A DNA stretch of 5,236 nucleotides from Calditrichaceae bacterium (lineage in GTDB: Bacteria; Calditrichota; Calditrichia; Calditrichales; Calditrichaceae). Below the pieces are notes generated by a model that worked only from the letters and a program-made list of their open reading frames with translations, had not been told where the DNA came from and did not search any database. Position 1 is the first letter of the stretch. Each line of letters begins with the position of its first letter. Below are positions 1-4,989 of this stretch, piece after piece. Where the stretch lies: assembly GCA_030592985.1 (NCBI GenBank), contig JAUVIB010000271.1:1-5236 (forward strand). Direction: 5' to 3'. The position numbers and the translations under genes were made by a program.

Positions 1-1
1 A

Positions 2-235
2 TTTAAGTTATTTAAAGGAGACATAGCGCGTAGTCTTTTTGCAAAAACAACAATAGACGGTTTCCTCTTCGATATTGAAATTTTAATATCAGCATATAAA
101 AAAGGGTATAAAATATCAGAGTTTGCGGTTGACTGGACATGTGACCGGGATAGCCGCCTTAAAGTAAATTCAACATTTTTTTCAACCGTTCGCGAATTAA
201 AAAAAATAAAAGAAGGTTTACCAAAAAGTTTCTAA
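2..235 (+). CDS. GT2-family glycosyltransferase, dolichyl-phosphate sugar synthase-like (3' end only)
   Basis: This is the C-terminal 77 residues of a gene that starts before the window, read in frame from position 2 to the TAA at 233-235. The fragment opens with FKLFKGD, matching the 'CGFKLF' stretch of GT2 enzymes related to dolichyl-phosphate glucose/mannose synthases. It continues with IDGFLFDIEIL, the family's conserved D-x-E-type acidic segment, then AYKKGYKISEFAVDW and SRLKV, which correspond to the usual 'P-V-x-W ... SR-(V/L)-K' end of the catalytic domain. Such enzymes move a sugar from a nucleotide donor to a polyprenyl phosphate at the cytoplasmic face, or act in envelope glycan synthesis. 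The N-terminal nucleotide-binding part and the DxD metal motif lie outside the window. No transmembrane helix is present in the visible tail, so this resembles the soluble, single-domain type. The family call is firm; donor and acceptor are unknown. Confidence 0.85.
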   Translation, partial: FKLFKGDIARSLFAKTTIDGFLFDIEILISAYKKGYKISEFAVDWTCDRDSRLKVNSTFFSTVRELKKIKEGLPKSF

Positions 236-247
236 GGTGTGAGATGA

Positions 248-259
248 AAGGATATCCTT
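248..259. repeat. Perfect 12-bp palindrome after the glycosyltransferase gene
   Basis: AAGGATATCCTT is exactly self-complementary and lies 13 bases after the TAA. It sits inside a looser inverted pair, GAGAT at 241-245 and ATCTC at 273-277, and a run of seven T follows at 287-293. As RNA the palindrome can form only a 4-bp stem with a 4-base loop, so it is a poor intrinsic terminator even with the outer pair. It could instead be a protein-binding site or chance. The palindrome is seen directly; its role is unknown. Confidence 0.35.
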
Positions 260-473
260 GAAAAACTACAATATCTCTATCCCATATTTTTTTATTCATT
301 CTGATTTATCACGCTTAGACGCAAAGATTAGTAAATTTAATTTCTTATTTACCTAATTAATATAATTGCTTTACATAAATCCCAAAAGATAAAATCCCTT
401 ATATTTTAATATTTCTGTTGTGCAGTTCGTGTTTAATATTATTGCACTTGAAGAGTATTTTCTTTTCTTTCGT

Positions 474-502
474 TTGATTTTACCATATATTGTATAGATA
501 AT
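474..502 (+). promoter_or_regulatory. Possible sigma70-type promoter for the acylase gene
   Basis: TTGATT (474-479) and GATAAT (497-502) are separated by 17 bases, the ideal spacing for a housekeeping promoter. Transcription would begin near 508-510, giving a leader of about 170 bases before the acylase ATG. Such matches are frequent in AT-rich DNA. If the organism belongs to the FCB group its promoter consensus may differ from TTGACA/TATAAT. This is a candidate only. Confidence 0.25.
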
Positions 503-503
503 A

Positions 504-513
504 GTGTATACAC
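504..513. repeat. Perfect 10-bp palindrome next to the candidate -10 box
   Basis: GTGTATACAC is exactly self-complementary. It begins two bases after the putative -10 hexamer and would cover the transcription start, where a repressor operator often sits. AGTACT (514-519), a second short palindrome, abuts it. No regulator gene is present in the window, so an operator role is inferred from position alone. Confidence 0.3.
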
Positions 514-558
514 AGTACTTTTTTTATAAATAACAAAAGTATTTCAATCGGGAAATAG

Positions 559-578
559 TAATACGACTTATTAGAGGA
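559..578 (+). promoter_or_regulatory. T7-promoter-like 20-mer (resemblance only)
   Basis: TAATACGACTTATTAGAGGA matches the T7 class III consensus (-17 to +3) at 16 of 20 positions, with the first ten identical and GG at +1/+2. Mismatches are at -7, -5, -2 and +3. It points toward the acylase gene; +1 would be 576, about 100 bases before the ATG. No phage gene or single-subunit RNA polymerase is in the window, so a function is doubtful. Confidence 0.12.
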
Positions 579-640
579 TACTGCTTTTACAGCAACGCGG
601 TACAATTGAACAGAATATAAAAATTACAGAGAAACTGTAC

Positions 641-679
641 ATGCTTAGAAAGGACAAACGAGTTAAAAGAGAAATTTAA
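641..679 (+). other. Mini-ORF of 12 codons overlapping the acylase start
   Basis: An ATG at 641 opens a frame reading MLRKDKRVKREI, ending at TAA 677-679. The last base of the stop is the first base of the acylase ATG (TAATG). That geometry allows termination-reinitiation coupling. The peptide is very basic. There is no clear ribosome binding site before it; a 5-bp stem-loop (TACAG 625-629, CTGTA 635-639) lies immediately upstream. It could be a leader peptide or simply an accident of purine-rich leader sequence. Confidence 0.25.
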
Positions 680-3222
680 TGAATAAATCATTTAAAAGAA
701 TAATAACTGTATTTAGTATTACATTTATAATCATAGGATTATTATCTACGATTATTTATTGGTATATAAAATCAACCCTACCCAATTACACTGGCATGTA
801 TCAGGTTTCCGGAATAGATGGTACCATTAAAATTATTAGAGATAAACATGCAGTACCTCATATTTATGCGGATCATAAAAATGACTTAGCCTTTGGCATG
901 GGGTATGTGATGGCAGAAGACAGATTATGGCAAATGGATTTATTCCGGCGAGTCGCATCTGGGAAATTGTCAGAAATTTTCGGTGCAAAAACATTAAAAG
1001 CCGATCGTTTTTCAAGAGTTCTTGGTTTTAAGCGTGAAGCAATTTCATTATTCAATAATTTACCGCCAGACCAAAAAGTCTATCTTGAAACGTTTGTCTC
1101 TGGAATTAACAAATATATTAAATTACATCCCGATAAGATTCCTATTGAATTCAAGGTATTGCAATATAAACCTGAATATTTTAGTAGTATTGATATTATG
1201 GCATTATCTCATTTTCAATCCTATGCCTCAAACCACAACTGGAAATATGAATTATTAAGAGCCACTGCAATTATGGAATTGGGGGAAATAAAAGGACGTC
1301 AGTTGGTACCCGCAATGACCTTTCATGGTCCCTATATGTCGCAACCCGGTGAACACAATAAACGTGAAGGTACTCCTGCTATACAAAACTTTTCACAAAG
1401 TAATATCCAAACTCTAAATACCAATATAAGTATTACAAAAAAACAAATAAATTCTCAGGTAGGTAATAAAATTTTCGCTGCTATGATTGAAACGGACAAA
1501 ATAATTAATTCTCTAAGCGGCATTCGAACTAATCAGGTGCACAGTAATTTTTGGATTGTATCAGGTAAAAAGTCTAAATCAGGTAAACCCATTTTTTCAA
1601 ATGATTATCACATGCCCTTTTTATTACCATCTCTTTGGTATGAACTGCACATAATTAGCGATGGTATAGACGCTATTGGTATTACCATGCCAGGATATCC
1701 TACGATATTAGCGGGTCACAACCGACATATTGCTTGGGGTGCAACAACAACAGGCGCAGATACGCAGGATCTTTTTTGGGAAAAACCGAATCCTGCTAAT
1801 CACAATGAATATTTATACAAAGGGAAGTATTATCCCTTTAAAAAAGTAAAAGAGATTATTAAGTACCGTGAAAATGGAAAATTACAAACGGAAGAACTCC
1901 TTGTTAAAATCAGCCGTCATGGTCCGATAATTAATAGTATTAGCAAAAGTATCTCAAAAGATGATCCTCCTTTAGCCTTACAAAGTGTAAAGAATGCAGC
2001 AAAGGGACAACTTTCTTTTACCATGAAAATTTATTGTGCAAAAAATTGGTCTGAATTCAAGCAAGCTATCGCGCAAATAAGAACACCTATTTGGAACTGG
2101 GGATTTGCAGATAGTATGGGAAATATTGGTTATAAACTTAACGGTAAAATTCCTCTTCGTAAAAATGGACATGGGCTTGAACCACATGATGGCTGGACAG
2201 GTGAATATGACTGGAAAGGATTTATCCCATTTACTGATTTACCTGAGGTATTCAATCCCAAAACAGGATATATTATTTCTGCCAATACTGAAGTTGTTAA
2301 TGCAAAATATCCTCACCTAATTTTCGGATCAACCTTTCAATTACCCTTTCGTGCTATGCGTATAGAATCACTTTTAAATGAAAAAAACAATCAAAAACTA
2401 AACCAGCAGGATATTCGAGCGATACAGAAAGATCAGCATTCACAATTTGCTTTGAATTTAAATTCATATTTACAAAAAGCGCTGAGTGAAACTAAGAATA
2501 ACAATAATAAATTGATAGCTATGAATAAATATCTAAAAAACTGGGATGGTAATACCAATACAAAGAGTGTTTCCAATACGATAATACAGGAATTCTTCCT
2601 GCAACTATTAAGAAGAACTTTTGCCAATAAAATGAGTCAATCATTATTTAAGCAATTTATTGAATCCGGAAATCTAAATTACGCTGCAAGTGTCTTATTG
2701 CTGATGCTTCGGGACCCGGACTATGAAGAGTGGTTTGATAATCCGCACACCAATGAAATTGAAAACAAAAATCAAACAATTGTGATAAGTTTAAACGCTG
2801 CTTATGATTCCCTCGCAAAATATTTTGGAAATGATATCAGCCATTGGCGATGGGGGGAAATTCATAAGACCCTTTTTAAACATCAAATGGGCGTTGTTGC
2901 GCCTTTTAAATGGTTCTGGAATATAGGTCCGCAGCAGATAGGCGGAGATTTTTCAACGGTAAATCCGGGAACCTATCTTGATATTTACACAAAACCTTAT
3001 TGGGCGACTCACGGCGCATCAATGCGGCATATTGTTGATTTCGGCAACTGGCAAAATGCAGATTTAATTATTACAACCGGACAATCCGGCAGATGGTTAA
3101 GTCCATATTATGATGATCAGGCCGATCTATGGCATGAACAAAAATATATTAATATTAAAACGACTAAGAAAGATATTACGAAGGATTCAATTGGTGAAAC
3201 GGTATTCATAAGAGCAAATTAG
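679..3222 (+). CDS. Penicillin acylase-family (S45) N-terminal-nucleophile hydrolase, membrane-anchored
   Basis: This complete 847-residue precursor belongs to the penicillin amidase family, which hydrolyses N-acyl amide bonds after cutting itself into alpha and beta chains. Residues 1-7 are basic and 8-30 form one hydrophobic helix, so it is probably anchored in the inner membrane facing the periplasm. The alpha chain shows the family block at 55-88 (D-K-H-A-V-P-H-I, then AEDRLWQMDL). The nucleophile is Ser289 in HSNFW, which becomes the beta-chain N-terminus. Counting from it, Asp361 and Asp364 fall at beta73 and beta76, the calcium ligands of E. coli penicillin G acylase. Thr357 sits at the oxyanion position beta69, Asn536 (in SAN) matches AsnB241, and Arg558 matches ArgB263. 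C-terminal marks are WRWGEIH (723-729), GGD-x2-TVN (755-762) and GQSG with SPYYDDQ (801-814). The ATG at 679 is the first start after an in-frame stop at 664-666; only a weak AGAG precedes it. Substrate is unknown: beta-lactam, acyl-homoserine lactone or other N-acyl compounds are possible. Confidence 0.95.
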   Translation: MNKSFKRIITVFSITFIIIGLLSTIIYWYIKSTLPNYTGMYQVSGIDGTIKIIRDKHAVPHIYADHKNDLAFGMGYVMAEDRLWQMDLFRRVASGKLSEIFGAKTLKADRFSRVLGFKREAISLFNNLPPDQKVYLETFVSGINKYIKLHPDKIPIEFKVLQYKPEYFSSIDIMALSHFQSYASNHNWKYELLRATAIMELGEIKGRQLVPAMTFHGPYMSQPGEHNKREGTPAIQNFSQSNIQTLNTNISITKKQINSQVGNKIFAAMIETDKIINSLSGIRTNQVHSNFWIVSGKKSKSGKPIFSNDYHMPFLLPSLWYELHIISDGIDAIGITMPGYPTILAGHNRHIAWGATTTGADTQDLFWEKPNPANHNEYLYKGKYYPFKKVKEIIKYRENGKLQTEELLVKISRHGPIINSISKSISKDDPPLALQSVKNAAKGQLSFTMKIYCAKNWSEFKQAIAQIRTPIWNWGFADSMGNIGYKLNGKIPLRKNGHGLEPHDGWTGEYDWKGFIPFTDLPEVFNPKTGYIISANTEVVNAKYPHLIFGSTFQLPFRAMRIESLLNEKNNQKLNQQDIRAIQKDQHSQFALNLNSYLQKALSETKNNNNKLIAMNKYLKNWDGNTNTKSVSNTIIQEFFLQLLRRTFANKMSQSLFKQFIESGNLNYAASVLLLMLRDPDYEEWFDNPHTNEIENKNQTIVISLNAAYDSLAKYFGNDISHWRWGEIHKTLFKHQMGVVAPFKWFWNIGPQQIGGDFSTVNPGTYLDIYTKPYWATHGASMRHIVDFGNWQNADLIITTGQSGRWLSPYYDDQADLWHEQKYINIKTTKKDITKDSIGETVFIRAN

Positions 3223-3263
3223 ACTCCAGCCATTAAAAACATTTTATGATTTAAACAGTAAGC

Positions 3264-3296
3264 GTTTGATTAACAAACAAAGCTAGATTCTTTGTT
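3264..3296. repeat. Two overlapping, mutually exclusive short hairpins
   Basis: GTTTG (3264-3268) pairs with CAAAC (3274-3278) around a 5-base loop. AACAAAG (3276-3282) pairs with CTTTGTT (3290-3296) around a 7-base loop. The two share bases 3276-3278, so only one can form at a time. Both are AT-rich and neither is followed at once by a T-run. They may be a weak bidirectional terminator in the convergent gap, or chance. Confidence 0.3.
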
Positions 3297-3347
3297 GTAC
3301 ATTAACTATTACCTGTCGTTTTTCGGGATGGGAATTTTATAATATCC

Positions 3348-3376
3348 CTTAAAAGAAAAGAAAAAGATATTTCTTA
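3348..3376 (-). terminator. Weak candidate terminator for the dksA-like/lspA/rluD-like operon
   Basis: Read on the - strand, a 4-bp stem AAGA/TCTT with an AATA loop is followed by a T-rich tail interrupted by single C bases. It lies about 60-90 bases past the synthase stop, downstream of the bulged hairpin at 3395-3412. The stem is too short for confident intrinsic termination. Confidence 0.2.
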
Positions 3377-3412
3377 GTGAGTTTTATGTCCTTCATGAGC
3401 TAGGAGCTTCAT
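3374..3412 (-). other. Mini-ORF of 12 codons with a Shine-Dalgarno-like AGGA, after the pseudouridine synthase
   Basis: On the - strand an ATG at 3412 opens MKLLAHEGHKTH, ending at TAA (3376-3374). An AGGA lies 6 bases upstream (3422-3419) within a G-rich purine tract, the best ribosome-binding-site match in the window. It overlaps a bulged hairpin (ATGAGCT 3395-3401 with AGCTTCAT 3405-3412). The peptide matches nothing I recognise and is too short to judge; it is probably fortuitous. Confidence 0.15.
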
Positions 3413-3419
3413 ACTTATT

Positions 3420-3436
3420 CCTACCCACCTTCCCCC
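3420..3436 (-). other. G-rich tract at the pseudouridine synthase stop
   Basis: Read on the - strand, GGGGGAAGGTGGGTAGG starts with the G of the TAG stop codon. It has four runs of at least two G separated by loops of 2, 1 and 2 bases, so a compact two-tetrad quadruplex is possible. It stands out in an otherwise AT-rich gap. It may affect release or the end of the transcript; this is inference. Confidence 0.35.
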
Positions 3437-4416
3437 TAATCTTCAACAAGTAAAAACATCTGTTTTAATTTACTTAAAGCGGATTCCATATTTTCAGGAA
3501 GGGGGGATTCAAAACTTATTTTTTCTTTTGTTCGGGGATGAATAAATGAAAGACGGCGGGCATGCAACGCCTGGTAAGGTAATAGCTTTAACAAATGTAT
3601 ACCACGTCTCTTTAAATGAACAGGCAGACGTTTTAACTGTGAATCCCGACCATTATAATCCGGATCACCCACAACCGGATGGTTAATATAGTTCATATGA
3701 ACGCGAATCTGGTGCGTCCGGCCGGTTTCTAACCAAACTTCGAGGAAAGAAAAATAACCAAAATCCTGCAGTAGTTTATAATGAGTGATTGCTTCTCTAC
3801 CCTGTTTACTAACGGTCATTTTTGTGGGATCCCGGCGGCTGCGGTTAATGAAAGTAGTTATGGTATCACTCTCCTGAGAAAAGTTTCCCCATACCAATGT
3901 ATGGTAAATTCGGCTAATTTTTCTATCTTCAAATTGGGATCGCAGCTCATGATAGGCATAATCTGTTTTTGCAATAACCAAAAGTCCGGATGTATACTTA
4001 TCTAATCGATGAATAATTCCGGGGCGATCCGTCCTGCCAATTAATGCCAGAGTATTGGTATAATTCAACAATCCATTAACCAGCGTATCATTTTCCGTTC
4101 CTTTTCCCGGATGTATGGTTAATCCGGCAGGTTTGTTAACAATTAGAATATCATCGTCTTCAAAAATGATATTTAAAGGAATATCGGCAGCATCCAGCGT
4201 TTGATTTTTATTTTCTATAGTAATTGATATTTCATCACCTTTCTGCAGCTGATAACCGCTCTTTATCGGTTTTCCATTTACCAATATTTGTTGTTTTTTT
4301 ACCTGCTTATAAAAAAATGAGCGGGTTTTATCGGGATAGGTTTGGGTAAGAAATTGATCCAATCGTTCGGATGAATCGCCAGAATATTTTATTGTAAGGG
4401 TGGTTTTCTCAGACAT
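3436..4416 (-). CDS. rluD: RluA/RluD-family pseudouridine synthase
   Basis: This 326-residue enzyme isomerises uridine to pseudouridine in structured RNA, most likely large-subunit rRNA (E. coli RluD modifies helix 69 of 23S rRNA). Residues about 15-68 form an S4 RNA-binding domain (SSERLDQFL, then QILVNGKPIKSGYQLQKGDEI). The catalytic domain follows. It starts with DDDILIVNKPAGLTIHPG (87-104) and carries the active-site block GIIHRLDKYTSG (133-144), with Asp139 as the catalytic aspartate. ETGRTHQIRVH (230-240) and HPVVGDPDY (246-254) are the other RluA-family motifs. QALHARRLSF (282-291) closes the fold. The length is normal for RluD. The ATG lies inside the end of lspA with an 8-base overlap and has no Shine-Dalgarno sequence, so translation is probably coupled to lspA. 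The family is certain. The exact target uridines are inferred, since RluA, RluC and RluD paralogues are hard to separate from sequence alone. Confidence 0.93.
   Translation of the reverse strand: MSEKTTLTIKYSGDSSERLDQFLTQTYPDKTRSFFYKQVKKQQILVNGKPIKSGYQLQKGDEISITIENKNQTLDAADIPLNIIFEDDDILIVNKPAGLTIHPGKGTENDTLVNGLLNYTNTLALIGRTDRPGIIHRLDKYTSGLLVIAKTDYAYHELRSQFEDRKISRIYHTLVWGNFSQESDTITTFINRSRRDPTKMTVSKQGREAITHYKLLQDFGYFSFLEVWLETGRTHQIRVHMNYINHPVVGDPDYNGRDSQLKRLPVHLKRRGIHLLKLLPYQALHARRLSFIHPRTKEKISFESPLPENMESALSKLKQMFLLVED
4409..4416 (-). promoter_or_regulatory. lspA-rluD translational coupling overlap
   Basis: On the - strand the eight bases ATGTCTGA contain the start codon of the synthase and, in a different frame, the TGA stop of lspA. 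The bases before the ATG (GTAAATTCTTCTG) contain no Shine-Dalgarno motif. This suggests that ribosomes ending lspA reinitiate on the synthase gene. Confidence 0.65.
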
Positions 4417-4975
4417 CAGAAGAATTTACGGGAATTTTGGATGTTTTTTTTAAAGGGTCACCTTCAAGTATGATATAAATCATAATAAGTATCATACCAC
4501 CGCTTACAGCCATATCGGCCACATTAAAGACCCACCAGCGCGTTAGATCAAATACGGGGGAATTAAATCCTAACAGAGAAAAGGAGGGAATATGAATATC
4601 AATAAAGTCGAAATCAAGAAAATCAATAACTTTACCGTAAATAAAACGATCCGTTAAATTCCCTATGGCGCCGGCAGTGATAAAAGATAAAGCAATCTGC
4701 AGTACCCATCCTTCATTACGTATTTTATAAAGATAATAAAACACTAGAACAGCCGCAAAAATCGAAAATCCTAAGAACACCGCCTGATTACCAAAACGAA
4801 TTCCCATGGCCATACCGGGATTCTCCACATAGGTCAAACGAAAAAAATCCCCTAACACCGGAATGGACTCACCAAGGTACATTGTCGTTTTCGTGATATA
4901 TTTTGTTATTTGATCCAGAGTAACAAGGACTACAATTATTAACATCATATATATAGAGGGAAAATTTGTTTTCAT
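4409..4975 (-). CDS. lspA: Lipoprotein signal peptidase (signal peptidase II)
   Basis: LspA is the inner-membrane aspartic protease that cuts the signal peptide from diacylglyceryl-modified prolipoproteins. The 188 residues contain four hydrophobic helices (about 9-26, 65-83, 90-107 and 149-170). Family motifs are present in order: LDQITKY (20-26), VENPGMAMG (50-58, the N-x-G-x-A-x-G block), GAIGNLTDR (102-110), VIDF (116-119) and FNVADMAVSGG (150-160). The catalytic pair is Asp118 and Asp154. They are 36 residues apart, against 19 in Pseudomonas aeruginosa LspA (Asp124/Asp143), because the loop at about 120-148 is enlarged; I believe this is common in FCB-group LspA. A polar tail of about 18 residues follows the last helix. 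The gene begins 14 bases after the stop of the dksA-like gene, and its last 8 bases overlap the start of the synthase gene. No Shine-Dalgarno is visible before its ATG; Met10 and Met11 are less likely starts because they would shorten helix 1. Confidence 0.97.
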   Translation of the reverse strand: MKTNFPSIYMMLIIVVLVTLDQITKYITKTTMYLGESIPVLGDFFRLTYVENPGMAMGIRFGNQAVFLGFSIFAAVLVFYYLYKIRNEGWVLQIALSFITAGAIGNLTDRFIYGKVIDFLDFDFIDIHIPSFSLLGFNSPVFDLTRWWVFNVADMAVSGGMILIMIYIILEGDPLKKTSKIPVNSSDV

Positions 4976-4989
4976 ACTAATATTAATAT

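Larger units (their letters stand above)
236..678. other. AT-rich intergenic region without a convincing gene
   Basis: These 443 bases separate the glycosyltransferase tail from the acylase gene. No tRNA cloverleaf, CRISPR repeat, insertion-sequence end or substantial ORF is visible. The region contains two perfect palindromes (248-259 and 504-513), a run of seven T at 287-293, a sigma70-like promoter candidate (474-502), a T7-promoter-like 20-mer (559-578), a 5-bp stem-loop (625-639) and a mini-ORF (641-679). A short TTG-initiated reading frame (258-359, 32 codons) encodes nothing I recognise. The gap is long for such a region, so it probably holds a terminator for the upstream gene plus the promoter and leader of the acylase gene. 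Confidence 0.6.
3223..3435. other. Convergent intergenic gap with weak hairpins
   Basis: The acylase gene (+) and the pseudouridine synthase gene (-) end here, facing each other. No strong GC-rich hairpin followed by a T-run is visible on either strand. The gap contains overlapping short inverted repeats (3264-3296), a GGGAT/ATCCC pair either side of 3340, a bulged hairpin (3395-3412), a purine-rich stretch on the + strand (3352-3367, T-rich on the - strand) and a G-rich tract on the - strand (3420-3436). Termination may be Rho-dependent or use these weak elements. Confidence 0.5.

Noticed and set aside
258..359. TTG-initiated 32-codon frame after the glycosyltransferase, with AAAGGA a few bases upstream
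   Set aside because: The purine motif is part of the palindrome, the peptide matches nothing I know, and a TTG start for so short a frame is weak support.
377..398. Direct repeat of AAATCCC 15 bases apart
   Set aside because: Only two copies of a 7-mer in AT-rich DNA; no array or further copies are seen.
420..447. GTGCA/TGCAC inverted pair
   Set aside because: The 5-bp stem encloses an 18-base loop and is likely chance.
873..1055. 60-codon open frame on the - strand inside the acylase gene
   Set aside because: It is antisense to a strongly conserved acylase block (the AEDRLWQMDL region) and its translation shows no family motif.
1022..1258. 78-codon + strand frame inside the acylase gene
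   Set aside because: It lies out of frame within a gene whose own frame carries all the family motifs, and the translation is unrecognisable and rich in I, L and N as expected from AT-rich shifted reading.
1978..2320. Overlapping open frames on both strands in the middle of the acylase gene
   Set aside because: They are shadows of the conserved GFADSMGNIGYKLNGKIP region of the acylase.
2433..2627. 64-codon - strand frame inside the acylase gene
   Set aside because: It has no ribosome binding site or family motif and is fully contained in an intact gene.
3781..4005. 74-codon + strand frame antisense to the pseudouridine synthase
   Set aside because: It covers well-conserved synthase sequence on the other strand and encodes no recognisable protein.
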